From the NCBI GenBank assembly GCA_029938185.1, contig JAOZVK010000001.1:1-43990 (forward strand): a stretch of DNA of 43,990 nucleotides, given 5' to 3'. The notes beneath the pieces were generated by a model. That model saw only the letters and a list, made by a program, of their open reading frames with translations, made no database searches and was not told the origin of the DNA. Shown here piece by piece: positions 7,351-15,685 of the stretch (positions within the stretch are counted from its first letter, which is position 1; each line of letters starts with the position of its first letter). The DNA is from Bacteroidales bacterium (GTDB taxonomy: Bacteria; Bacteroidota; Bacteroidia; Bacteroidales; JAOZVK01). The translations under genes and the position numbers were made by a program.

Positions 7351-9849
7351 TTATTGTAAAGAGTTTAGATATTGTTCAATTGAATACTCATCAGTATATA
7401 ATACTTGACGTGCTTTACTTCCTTCAAAAGGACCAACTATTCCAGCTGCTTCGAGTTGATCAATTATTCTACCCGCTCTATTATACCCTATTGATAGTTT
7501 TCGTTGAATCATTGAGGTAGAGCCTTGTTGGTGTACAACAATTAATCTTGCAGCATCTTCAAACAGTTCGTCACGTTTTGATAAATCCACAGCTGTTGGG
7601 TCATCAGAATCGCCTGTTTCGTAATCTGGCAATAATAATGCCGAAGGATAAGATTGTTGTTCTCCAATAAATTTTGTTATTTTATCTAATTCAGGTGTAT
7701 CAATAAATGCACATTGTAATCTGATTAAATCACTGCCCTGTGTTATTAACATATCTCCTCTACCAATCAATTGGTTTGCACCTGGACTATCCAGTATTGT
7801 TCTTGAGTCAATCATTGATGCTACTTTAAATGCAATTCTTGTTGGGAAGTTTGCTTTTATAACTCCGGTTATAATGTTGGTTGAAGGTCTTTGTGTTGCT
7901 ACAATCAGGTGTATACCAATAGCTCTTGCAAGTTGAGCAAGTCTTGCAATTGGTAGTTCAACTTCTTTACCTGCTGTCATTATCAAATCTGCAAATTCAT
8001 CAATTACTAAAACAATATAAGGTAGGTATTTGTGCCCTTTTGTAGGATTAAGTTTTCTTGAAATAAATTTTTTATTATATTCTTTAATATTTCTTACATG
8101 AGCATCTTTCAGTAAAGAATATCTATTATCCATCTCAATATTAAGAGATGCCAATGTGTGAACAACTTTTTGATTTTCGGTAATAATTGCCTCTTCAGCA
8201 TCTGGTAATTTTGCTAAATAATGTTTTTCAATTGTCTCATATAAAGTTAGTTCTACTTTTTTGGGGTCAACCAATACAAGTTTAACCTGCGCAGGGTGTT
8301 TTTTGTATAATATTGATGCTAATATTGCATTTAGACCTACTGATTTTCCTTGTCCGGTTGCTCCAGCAACCAATAGGTGAGGCATTTTAGTTAAGTCGGC
8401 AACATACGATTCGTTAGAAATTGTTTTCCCGATAGCAATAGGAATTTCCATTTTTGAGTTTTGAAAACTTGCTGATTTTATAACAGAATGCATCGAAACA
8501 ATTTCGGGTTTTTGATTTGGTACTTCTATTCCTATTGTTCCCCGTCCGGGCATTGGAGCTATAATCCTGATTCCTAATGCAGCCAAGCTAAGAGCAATAT
8601 CATCTTCAAGATTTTTTATTTTAGAAATTCTTACACCAGGTGCTGGAATAATTTCATAAAGAGTAATCGTGGGACCAATAGTAGCTTTTATTTTGGTTAT
8701 TTCAATTTTGTAGTTTTTTAATGTATCTACAATTTTATTTTTATTGCTTATTAGCTCTTCATTAGTTACTTCGGAACTACCAGTTGAGTGATTTTCTAAT
8801 AAATCAATTGGTGGAAATTTATAATTTGATAAATCTAAAGTAGGGTCGTAGTCTTCTAATTGAACTTCTTGATTATCAACTAATATATCTTTATTTTTTT
8901 CAACCTCAAGGGCTAAGTTTCCTGATAGTTTTTCTTCTAACTTTTCTGATGCTACATGAACATCTTTTGTGTTTTCGACTTCAAAACCAAGGTCTGGTTT
9001 TAATACTTCTTCTCCATTATCATGTAATTTATATTCTTTTTTATCAACTTTCTCTAATGGTGCATTGGTGTCCAAATCAATAGGCATTCCTGTTTCTATT
9101 ATAATATCTTCTTCTTTTATTTTTTCTAATTCATCATTTTCATCTTGTTTCTTTATGGCTACTTTTGAGTTGGCAGCATCTATTGCTGGTTTTATTTTTT
9201 TTCTTTCAGTAATATTTTTAACAAATATTTTCACCCAGTATAATGAGTTTTCAAAAGTGAAAATAATAAAGCCAAATAATAATATGATAAGTAAAAAAAC
9301 TGTTCCTGTTTTTCCTACAATAGCGTTTAACCAGTAGTTTACATAATATCCGTATGCTCCTCCCAGTATTAAGTAATTGCTGCTTGATAAAAACGATAGA
9401 GCTATTGAAAACCAAATCATTCCAAACAATGAATATTTTACTGAATTTTCGAAATGTAATAATTTTATATTTATTAGTTTGAAACTTAATAGTACCAATA
9501 TAAAAATAAAAGCAAAAGAAGACACTCCAAACCACTTATATATAAGACTATTTGCTAAAACAGCTCCAATATTTCCTGCCCAGTTATCGGCAATAACATT
9601 GCTGTGAACATACCATGCATCATTTTGTCCCATATTACTTTGGTCAACTTTCCAAGTAAATATATACGAAATGAATGCTAATGTTAAGTAAGCAGCAAAA
9701 AATAGAATAAATACACTTAAAACAAATTTAAATCTTTCATCTTTTATTAAGTTATTTATTTTCTTATTTAATGGTATTGCCTTCTTTTTTCTTCCAGGTT
9801 TTCTTTTTTGGGTCTGTTTTTTTTTAGTTTGTTTTGGCTTTTCTGTCAT
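7351..9849 (-). CDS. ftsK: DNA translocase FtsK
   Basis: 832 residues. The N-terminal ~200 residues have four hydrophobic segments anchoring it at the division septum; an acidic linker follows (about 215-345). Then come the FtsK alpha/beta motor with Walker A GATGQGKS (about 495-502) and Walker B (YIVLVIDEFADL), the LARAIGIHLIVATQRPSTNI stretch, and a C-terminal gamma winged helix (IVVHQQGSTSMIQRKLSIGY). It pumps DNA to resolve chromosome dimers with XerCD. Length is usual for Bacteroidota. A TACTTTTG promoter element lies just upstream, and lolA follows on the same strand. Confidence 0.97.
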   Translation of the reverse strand: MTEKPKQTKKKQTQKRKPGRKKKAIPLNKKINNLIKDERFKFVLSVFILFFAAYLTLAFISYIFTWKVDQSNMGQNDAWYVHSNVIADNWAGNIGAVLANSLIYKWFGVSSFAFIFILVLLSFKLINIKLLHFENSVKYSLFGMIWFSIALSFLSSSNYLILGGAYGYYVNYWLNAIVGKTGTVFLLIILLFGFIIFTFENSLYWVKIFVKNITERKKIKPAIDAANSKVAIKKQDENDELEKIKEEDIIIETGMPIDLDTNAPLEKVDKKEYKLHDNGEEVLKPDLGFEVENTKDVHVASEKLEEKLSGNLALEVEKNKDILVDNQEVQLEDYDPTLDLSNYKFPPIDLLENHSTGSSEVTNEELISNKNKIVDTLKNYKIEITKIKATIGPTITLYEIIPAPGVRISKIKNLEDDIALSLAALGIRIIAPMPGRGTIGIEVPNQKPEIVSMHSVIKSASFQNSKMEIPIAIGKTISNESYVADLTKMPHLLVAGATGQGKSVGLNAILASILYKKHPAQVKLVLVDPKKVELTLYETIEKHYLAKLPDAEEAIITENQKVVHTLASLNIEMDNRYSLLKDAHVRNIKEYNKKFISRKLNPTKGHKYLPYIVLVIDEFADLIMTAGKEVELPIARLAQLARAIGIHLIVATQRPSTNIITGVIKANFPTRIAFKVASMIDSRTILDSPGANQLIGRGDMLITQGSDLIRLQCAFIDTPELDKITKFIGEQQSYPSALLLPDYETGDSDDPTAVDLSKRDELFEDAARLIVVHQQGSTSMIQRKLSIGYNRAGRIIDQLEAAGIVGPFEGSKARQVLYTDEYSIEQYLNSLQ

Positions 9850-9876
9850 TTGTGATTATTTGTTTAAATTTTTTGA

Positions 9877-9884
9877 CAAAAGTA
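9877..9884 (-). promoter_or_regulatory. putative -7 element of the ftsK promoter
   Basis: TACTTTTG on the minus strand fits the Bacteroidota -7 consensus TAnnTTTG and lies 28 bases before the ftsK ATG. No clear -33 TTG was found at the usual distance. Confidence 0.45.
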
Positions 9885-10089
9885 ATAATTAGAGATTAAA
9901 ATAAAAATTTGTACACAGCACCTTTTTACACTTCTTTTTTTAAATTAACACAATTATAACTGATTTTGAATTGATTAAATGTATTATAATAAATTTGTAT
10001 GTAAAATAAACTTTTAAAAACAATAAATTTTTTAGAACAATTATAGAAACTTCAGTTTCAGTCTTTGTCTGAAAATTCAAAAAAAAACT

Positions 10090-10995
10090 TTAATCCAAAG
10101 TTTTTTTTATATAATCGCTTATTGCTTTTTGGTCATCAGGATTAAACCATACTATTTCTTTATCTCTTTTAAACCATGAAAGTTGTCGTTTTGCATACCT
10201 TCTTGAATTACGCTTTATTAGCTCAATAGCTTTATCTAAATCATGTTCATTGTCCAAATATGCAAAAATTTCTTTGTATCCTACAGTATTTAAGGAATTT
10301 AATTGCTTATGTTTATATAATTTTTTTGCTTCATTAAGTAAACCTGCATCAAACATTAAATCTACCCTTTTATTTATTATATTATATAGCTCTTCTCTAT
10401 TTCTTTGTAAACCAATTTTAATAATATTAAAACTACGTTCTTTTTTTATGCTTGTTCTAAAAGAAGAATATGTTTTTCCTGTCATTAAATAAACCTCTAT
10501 TGCTTTGAGAATACGTTTATGATTTCGGAGGTCTACAACTTTGTAATATTCAGGGTCTAATCTTTTTAAATCGAAACGTAGGCTTTCAATTCCTTCATTA
10601 TTGAACTTTTGAATTAAATCTTCTCTTAATTTACTGTCAATAGTTGGTAGATCGTCAATTCCATTACAAACAGCATCAATATACATACCCGAACCTCCAA
10701 CTAAAAGAGCATTATCTTTTTCTTTAAATATTTTGTCAAGAAGCTCAATTACTTCAAACTCAAACATACTTGCATTATAATAATCGTGTATTGATTTGTT
10801 ATGAATAAAATAATGCTTCACTTTGCTAAGTTGCTCTTCACTTGGAACTGCTGTTCCAATACTTAACTCTTTGTAAACTTGTCTCGAATCTGAAGATAAA
10901 ATATATGTATTTAATAATTTTGCAATATTTATGCTCAAATTTGTTTTACCTATTCCTGTAGGTCCTAATATTACAATTAAATTTTTTGTTTTCAA
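10090..10995 (-). CDS. miaA: tRNA dimethylallyltransferase
   Basis: Adds a dimethylallyl group to A37 of tRNAs reading UNN codons. The P-loop is GPTGIGKTN, followed by the substrate-binding SSDSRQVYKELSIGTA and the GGSGMYIDAVCNGIDDLP signature; RRYAKRQLSWFKRD is near the C-terminus. I put the start at the TTG at 10995 (KTKNLIVILGPT), giving 301 residues, the usual length. The frame is open to another TTG at 11082, but that extension (LAPYEAKRNAGEGN) is read from a dispersed repeat. No in-frame ATG lies near the start. Confidence 0.93.
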   Translation of the reverse strand: MKTKNLIVILGPTGIGKTNLSINIAKLLNTYILSSDSRQVYKELSIGTAVPSEEQLSKVKHYFIHNKSIHDYYNASMFEFEVIELLDKIFKEKDNALLVGGSGMYIDAVCNGIDDLPTIDSKLREDLIQKFNNEGIESLRFDLKRLDPEYYKVVDLRNHKRILKAIEVYLMTGKTYSSFRTSIKKERSFNIIKIGLQRNREELYNIINKRVDLMFDAGLLNEAKKLYKHKQLNSLNTVGYKEIFAYLDNEHDLDKAIELIKRNSRRYAKRQLSWFKRDKEIVWFNPDDQKAISDYIKKTLD

Positions 10996-11040
10996 CAGTT
11001 CTATAATATTTAGGTTTTCAACCTGTTTAATATTTCTATT

Positions 11041-11092
11041 GCCCTCCCCCGCATTTCGCTTTGCTTCATACGGGGCTAACAATAGGTCGTCC
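11041..11092 (-). repeat. dispersed repeat, inverted copy of 15364-15414
   Basis: On the minus strand it reads GGACGACCTATTGTTAGCCC, then CGTATGAAGCAAAGC and GCGGGG. The copy at 15364-15414 matches over about 45 bases. A shorter piece (CGGGGCTAACAATAG) is at 37532-37546. It lies across the apparent 5' extension of miaA. Confidence 0.7.
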
Positions 11093-11169
11093 CAATGGGA
11101 CTTATATTAATACACTAATTATCAAATATTAGGTGTAAACTAATTCATAATTCGTAATTCATAGATTCG

Positions 11170-11817
11170 TCATTTCCTTTCGACTTTCCAATCCGAAGGA
11201 TTTGTTTTCCATTTTTTTAGTACAGCAATATCATTGTCCAATATATAATTGGTTTCAAGTGCATTTTTAATCAAAATATCATAATTTGTAAGTGTTGTTA
11301 ATTTACAATTTGCCTTATCAAAATTTTCTTTTGCAATATCTAAATTATATGAAAAAATAGCCATCATTCCCTCAACTATATATCCATTATCTCGCAAAAT
11401 ATCAACAACTTTCAAACTACTTTTTCCTGTCGAAATTAAATCTTCTATCACCAAAATGGGATCATTTTTATTTACTTGTCCTTCGATTATGTTTTTTCGA
11501 CCATGTTTTTTTGCCTCTGGACGAACATATGCAAACGGTTTCGATAAACTGTCGGCAACCAATGCTCCCCATGCTATACCTCCTGTTGCAACTCCAACTA
11601 CTGTTTTTGCATTTTCAAATTTTTTTGAATGCTCAATAAATTCATTAATCATTAGTTTCCGCAACTTAGGGAATGAAAGTGCAATTCTATTATCGCAGTA
11701 AATTGGTGACTTTATTCCCGAAGCCCATGTAAATGGATTTGTTGGTTGCAATTTTATTGCTTTAATTTGCAATAACTTTTTTGCTATTTCATTTGATAAA
11801 CTTTTTAAACTATTCAT
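11170..11817 (-). CDS. pyrE: orotate phosphoribosyltransferase
   Basis: Makes orotidine monophosphate from orotate and PRPP in pyrimidine synthesis. 215 residues; the PRPP-binding motif is LVIEDLISTGKSSL, and PFTWASGIKSPIYCDNR and VGVATGGIAWG are typical of the family. The start codon (11815-11817) is 3 bases from the start of the divergent NUDIX gene, so its leader and promoter must lie inside that gene. pyrC, a second pyrimidine gene, is at 22938. Confidence 0.96.
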   Translation of the reverse strand: MNSLKSLSNEIAKKLLQIKAIKLQPTNPFTWASGIKSPIYCDNRIALSFPKLRKLMINEFIEHSKKFENAKTVVGVATGGIAWGALVADSLSKPFAYVRPEAKKHGRKNIIEGQVNKNDPILVIEDLISTGKSSLKVVDILRDNGYIVEGMMAIFSYNLDIAKENFDKANCKLTTLTNYDILIKNALETNYILDNDIAVLKKWKTNPSDWKVERK

Positions 11818-11820
11818 TTT

Positions 11821-12417
11821 ATGTATAAAATATATTTTGAAAATAGATATATTGAATTAACGAACAACAAAAATAATAATAAATTTGAATTATATTATTA
11901 TTCAAAAATTAAAAATTTAAAAACTTTTATAAAACAGTTTATAAAAGATGGTAAAACACACAATATTTATATATATCACGAAAATATAGATATATTGGTT
12001 AAAGATTTTTTTGCTTGTTTTTGCTTAGTAGATGCTGCTGGAGGAGTAGTTGAAAATAGTGAAAATAAAATATTGATTATAAACCGTTTGGGTAGATGGG
12101 ATTTGCCTAAAGGCAAAGTTCATAAAAATGAAAATTACAAAACAGCTGCTCTAAGAGAAGTAAACGAAGAGTGTGGAATTAGTAATATGAAAATCATAGA
12201 TAGCATGCCAACAAGCTATCATACATATGCTCGTAGGGGGAAAAATATTTTGAAAAGAATATTTTGGTATAAAATGAAATATGAAGGAAATGAAAAATTA
12301 ATTCCTGAAAAAGAAGAAGGTATTACTGAAGCTATATGGGTAAAAAAAACAAAACTAAATAAGTTTTCTAAAAATACTTACCAAAGTTTAAAAATAGTTT
12401 TTAAAAAAATTAGATAA
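11821..12417 (+). CDS. NUDIX hydrolase
   Basis: 198 residues. The Nudix box GX5EX7REUXEEXGU is complete (GKVHKNENYKTAALREVNEE then CGI), so an active pyrophosphohydrolase on an NDP-X substrate is expected. The N-terminal ~65 residues are a small family-specific domain. It is transcribed away from pyrE with only 3 bases between the two start codons, a pairing found in many Bacteroidota. Substrate unknown. The TAA stop is the first three bases of a dispersed repeat (TAAGGTCTTCGACCTATTTT). Confidence 0.93.
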   Translation: MYKIYFENRYIELTNNKNNNKFELYYYSKIKNLKTFIKQFIKDGKTHNIYIYHENIDILVKDFFACFCLVDAAGGVVENSENKILIINRLGRWDLPKGKVHKNENYKTAALREVNEECGISNMKIIDSMPTSYHTYARRGKNILKRIFWYKMKYEGNEKLIPEKEEGITEAIWVKKTKLNKFSKNTYQSLKIVFKKIR

Positions 12418-12586
12418 GGTCTTCGACCTATTTTGCTTATTTATAATAAATACAAAAAGGCAGTTTTAATTTACAGAAAAACAACGTAACTTTGTATAGA
12501 TAGTGCAAGATTGGATAGTCCCTACAAAACAGTGTTGGTATGCTAAATTTTACTATATTTACAAGAATATTTAAAAATTATTTCCG
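12415..12586 (+). other. intergenic; partial dispersed repeat of family 1
   Basis: TAAGGTCTTCGACCT at 12415-12429 forms a 5-bp hairpin (AGGTC/GACCT) and could act as a weak terminator for the NUDIX gene. The rest is AT-rich, with a MITE-end-like TTGGATAGTCC at 12513-12523. No gene seen. Confidence 0.5.
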
Positions 12587-13180
12587 ATGCACGAAAAAAA
12601 AAAAATAATTAACATATTTTGTTTAAATCCAAAATGCTCTAATTATAAAAAAAAAAATTGAAGCAATAAAATGTGGAAGCTATGAAACCAAAAATGATGT
12701 TGAACCCCGTCAACGTTTTAAAAGTAAGTCTTGCGCTTGTACTTTTTCAGAAACAGCATTTTCAGACATTCATGGTAAATATGGTTCTTTTAAAGAATAT
12801 TAAATATGTTGTAACTATAATAATTTGACAGGATTTGCTTGATTAACAGGGTATTATAAGCATGTAAATCCCGTCTAAAATACTAAAGAAACTTATGACT
12901 TGTTTCTGTAGTGCTATTGATTTTCCTGTTAAAACTCAAAATACCTCTTATGTAGAACGGCATAATTTAACATTAAGGGACATAAGTAAGTTATCTTGGT
13001 AGAAAAACAATTTCGTACTGAAAAAAAAAGTCTCATTTCAAAAGAATAATGTGGATTAATTTATTTGATTAAAATTACATTAGATTTCATAAAAGTTTAC
13101 GAAGAAAAATATCGAATTTAAGTAAAAAATTTGTGAAAAAATATATTCATAAAACTCCATCTATGGAATTGAAAATTTAA
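12587..13180 (+). pseudogene. decayed IS1-like transposase
   Basis: Fragments in several frames line up as one transposase. A zinc-ribbon start (FCLNPKCSNYKKK; then CGSYETKN and QRFKSKSCACTFSETAFSD) is followed by the catalytic-domain tail (TQNTSYVERHNLTLRDISKL) and the end HKTPSMELKI. The YVERxNLTxR and HKTPxM signatures are those of IS1-type DDE transposases. Stops and frameshifts interrupt it repeatedly and the middle is missing. A diverged copy of the AACAGG/GTAAATCCCGTC motif (12824-12873) lies within. Confidence 0.7.
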
Positions 13181-13333
13181 AAAAAAAAATTAAATTGGAA
13201 CTTATTGTTAATTTTATTGTATGTAATGCGTTGATAATTATATTAATACTGTTTTGTTGGGACAGTCGGAAAAGGTACAACATTTTATTTTACAATACCA
13301 GATATTAAAATAGAAAAAAAAACAATTTTAAAA

Positions 13334-13750
13334 ATGCAAACAAAAAGAAATATTAGTTATGATTGGCAAAATAATACTGTATTAATAGCTGAAGATGCAG
13401 ATATGAATTTTCTTCTTTTAAAAAGCTTTTTGCTAAAAACGAAGATCAATATCATATGGGCTAATAATGGTAAAATAGCTGTTGATATTTTTTTGGAAAA
13501 TAATAATATTGACTTAATTCTAATGGATATGCAAATGCCAATACTTAATGGCTATGAGGCAACAAAAAAAATTAAGGAAATTGACTCCAAAATACCAATT
13601 ATTGCACAAACAGCATTTGCAATGTCTGGCGAAAAAGAAAAAATACTTGATATTGGTTGTGACGATTATGTTTCTAAACCAATTAATAGAATAGAATTAT
13701 TAAAAAAAATGGACTATTATATAAATAGAAAAATTAATCACAATATATAA
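13334..13750 (+). CDS. response-regulator receiver domain, probably the 3' remnant of a hybrid histidine kinase
   Basis: 138 residues of a CheY-like receiver: acidic pair EDAD, phospho-acceptor Asp in LILMDMQMPILNGYEA, conserved Thr/Ala (IIAQTAFAMSGEK) and Lys (DYVSKPI). Upstream the same frame is open from 13247 and encodes GTVGKGTTFYFTIP, the G2 box that ends a histidine-kinase ATPase domain. So this is probably the C-terminus of a hybrid kinase whose front was lost next to the decayed transposase. Whether the ATG at 13334 is used is unknown. No output domain. Confidence 0.8.
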   Translation: MQTKRNISYDWQNNTVLIAEDADMNFLLLKSFLLKTKINIIWANNGKIAVDIFLENNNIDLILMDMQMPILNGYEATKKIKEIDSKIPIIAQTAFAMSGEKEKILDIGCDDYVSKPINRIELLKKMDYYINRKINHNI

Positions 13751-13768
13751 ACTTTGGATAGGAAATTA

Positions 13769-13905
13769 GGCTACCCGTCAGAAATTGGACAATCTTGTTT
13801 TTCAAGTAGTTCTAATCAATGAATTAAAGTAAAGATTAGCAAAACTTTGCGTCAAACTTTGTGTAACTTTGCGGTTAAAAAGCGGCTAACTTAAAACTGG
13901 TAGCC
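13769..13905. mobile_element. MITE-like element with GGCTAC/GTAGCC ends
   Basis: The left end GGCTACCCGTCAGAAATTGG resembles the ends at 7224 and 31408; the right end is ACTGGTAGCC. The interior differs from those copies and contains AACTTTGCG/AACTTTGTG repeats. It accounts for about half of the 293-base gap before the next gene; the rest holds a family-1 repeat fragment (CATAAGC...AAGTCGAGGACTT, 13924-13955). Confidence 0.55.
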
Positions 13906-14043
13906 CAGTTTATTATACATCGTACATAAGCAATATCAAACAAGTCGAGGACTTAATTATTAAAATAAATACAATTAAATTTTAATAATACTATAATAAT
14001 ACAGACTTTTGTATCATATTAAAAACTTAAAAAAAATATAAAA

Positions 14044-14229
14044 ATGGAAGAAAAAAAAGAGTTAAAGTGTTTGGTATGTGATAAAAGTGAGCAAGAAGTA
14101 CCTTTGATTATGCTAACATATAAAGGAAACGAATTGAGAATATGCCCTCAACACATGCCCGTATTAATACATAACCCTCATCAACTAATTGGAAAAGTAG
14201 ATGGTGCAGATGAATTTGTTGCAGGATAA
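14044..14229 (+). CDS. small zinc-binding protein
   Basis: 61 residues with a metal-binding pattern: CLVC near the N-terminus and CPQH at about residue 37 (CxxC...CxxH). The end HNPHQLIGKVDGADEF is characteristic of a small conserved Bacteroidota protein of unknown role; I recognise the pattern but no function. It is followed by a terminator and then lipB. ACTTTTGTATC at 14007-14017 resembles a promoter -7 region. Confidence 0.8.
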   Translation: MEEKKELKCLVCDKSEQEVPLIMLTYKGNELRICPQHMPVLIHNPHQLIGKVDGADEFVAG

Positions 14230-14257
14230 GTATTAAACATACAAAAGTAAATTATTA

Positions 14258-14283
14258 AATCCGGCTTTTTGTCGGATTTTTTT
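14258..14283 (+). terminator. intrinsic terminator
   Basis: AATCCG (14258-14263) pairs with CGGATT (14273-14278), followed by a T-run to 14283. It lies 29 bases after the small zinc-protein gene and separates it from lipB. Confidence 0.8.
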
Positions 14284-14327
14284 ATATACACCATTATCTA
14301 TCGTAAGCAAATTATTCATTAGATACA

Positions 14328-15023
14328 ATGTCTAAAAAACCACCTTTACCAATAATTAAATACTATGACTTAAAAATAATTGACTATTTAGACGCTTTGA
14401 AATTGCAAAAAAAATTATTTCAAAAGTTAATAGATAATAAAAAAAATAATATACCCAACAAAGAATCATATATATTATCATGCGAACATTCACATGTTTA
14501 TACTTTAGGTAAACATGGTAACAAAAATAATCTATTGATTAACAATGAAGTTTTAAAAAAAAATAAAGCTTCATTTTATGATGTAGATAGAGGGGGGGAT
14601 ATTACCTATCATGGACCAGGACAAATTGTAATCTATCCAATTTTTGATTTAACCAACTTTAAAATTGGAATTAAAGAATATGTAAATAAAATAGAACAAT
14701 CTATAATAAATACTGTAGAAATTTATGGAATTAAACCCATTAGAATTAAAAATGCTCCTGGTATTTGGATTAATAACAATAATAAACTTAGAAAAATTTG
14801 TGCAATAGGTATAAAAGCGAGTCATAATATAACAATGCATGGTTTGGCACTAAATGTAAATACTAATCTTGATTATTTTAACAATATAAACCCATGTGGA
14901 TTTATTGACAGAAGTACCAGTTCTCTTCAAAATGAATTAAACAGAAAAATGAATATTGAGAAAATAAAAGCAGAAATATTAGACAATATTGGCTTGATAT
15001 TTAATACAAAAATAATATTTTAG
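14328..15023 (+). CDS. lipB: lipoyl(octanoyl) transferase
   Basis: Moves the octanoyl group from acyl carrier protein to lipoyl domains, the first step of lipoate synthesis. 231 residues; RGGDITYHGPGQIVIYPI is the family signature. The catalytic Lys (ICAIGIKAS) and Cys (INPCGF) are both present. Single gene after a terminator; no lipA in the window. Confidence 0.96.
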   Translation: MSKKPPLPIIKYYDLKIIDYLDALKLQKKLFQKLIDNKKNNIPNKESYILSCEHSHVYTLGKHGNKNNLLINNEVLKKNKASFYDVDRGGDITYHGPGQIVIYPIFDLTNFKIGIKEYVNKIEQSIINTVEIYGIKPIRIKNAPGIWINNNNKLRKICAIGIKASHNITMHGLALNVNTNLDYFNNINPCGFIDRSTSSLQNELNRKMNIEKIKAEILDNIGLIFNTKIIF

Positions 15024-15052
15024 AATCTTTTTTGGCATTTTTCATTTATCGC

Positions 15053-15253
15053 TTGACACTTTTGGGATTTAAAACCTTATTTTTTTTTGTTTTAACCTTA
15101 GTAGAAATAAAGTTTAATCGTCATTATTAACCTTATTACCTTATTTAAACGATTATAAATAAGGTAATAAGGTTTAAGAAATTTTGGTCATATTTATTTT
15201 CTATTAAGGTTTAAAATAAAAAATAAGGTTTTTAAGAATAAAAAAAGTGTCAA
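15053..15253. mobile_element. 201-bp near-perfect hairpin element
   Basis: The ends are TTGACACTTTT (15053-15063) and AAAAAGTGTCAA (15242-15253). Nested arms repeat the word AACCTTA: AAAACCTTATTTTTT and TTTTAACCTTAGTAGAAATAAA-like sequence on the left have counterparts on the right. The core is a perfect 18-bp stem (15129-15146 with 15157-15174) around a 10-base loop. A non-autonomous palindromic element fits best. Placed 29 bases after lipB, it could also stop transcription. Confidence 0.65.
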
Positions 15254-15290
15254 CTACTTTTTGTAATTTATGAAACTTGCCCATATTTTT

Positions 15291-15336
15291 TATCACAGAG
15301 TAACACAGAGTGAAATTTCACAGTGTATCACAGAGT
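15291..15336. repeat. CACAGAG-type short repeats
   Basis: ATCACAGAGTAACACAGAG, then TTTCACAGTG and TATCACAGAG: three to four copies of a CACAGAG word, a low-complexity spacer type. No gene. Confidence 0.5.
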
Positions 15337-15363
15337 TTTAGGTTAGCAATCAAAAGTCCGTAT

Positions 15364-15414
15364 GGACGACCTATTGTTAGCCCCGTATGAAGCAAAGCTA
15401 AATGCGGGGAATGC
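15364..15414 (+). repeat. dispersed repeat, inverted copy of 11041-11092
   Basis: GGACGACCTATTGTTAGCCC followed by CGTATGAAGCAAAGC and TGCGGGG; the partner copy overlaps the 5' region of miaA. GC-richer than its surroundings. Confidence 0.7.
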
Positions 15415-15473
15415 AAGTGTGTAAATCATAATAATACAATCAAAAAAAGAATAAAACTTGAACTAAGTAGTAT

Positions 15474-15568
15474 AACAAAAGTTTTTCGGCATTTAGGTTT
15501 TTGCAATTAGCTATATAACAGTAGTATGTAAAAACGCGTAAGCCACATTAAATAGGTCGAAGACCTTA
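15474..15568 (-). repeat. ~100-bp dispersed repeat, family 1
   Basis: Plus strand: ACAAAAGTTTTTCGGCATTT...GCGTAAGCCACATTAAATAG then GTCGAAGACCTT. Direct neighbour of another copy (15590-15682), so two copies stand in tandem. Confidence 0.75.
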
Positions 15569-15589
15569 ATTTATTTTGTAACTACTATT

Positions 15590-15682
15590 ACAAAAGTTTT
15601 TCGGTATTTGTTTTTGTGCAATTGGCTATATGATAGCAATTAATAAAAATGCGTAAGCCACATTAAATAGGTCGAAGACCTT
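15590..15682 (-). repeat. ~100-bp dispersed repeat, family 1
   Basis: Same ends as the copy before it (ACAAAAGTTTTTCGGTATTT...GTAAGCCACATTAAATAG). On the minus strand it begins 3 bases after the stop codon of the pseudouridine synthase gene. Confidence 0.75.
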
Positions 15683-15685
15683 ATT

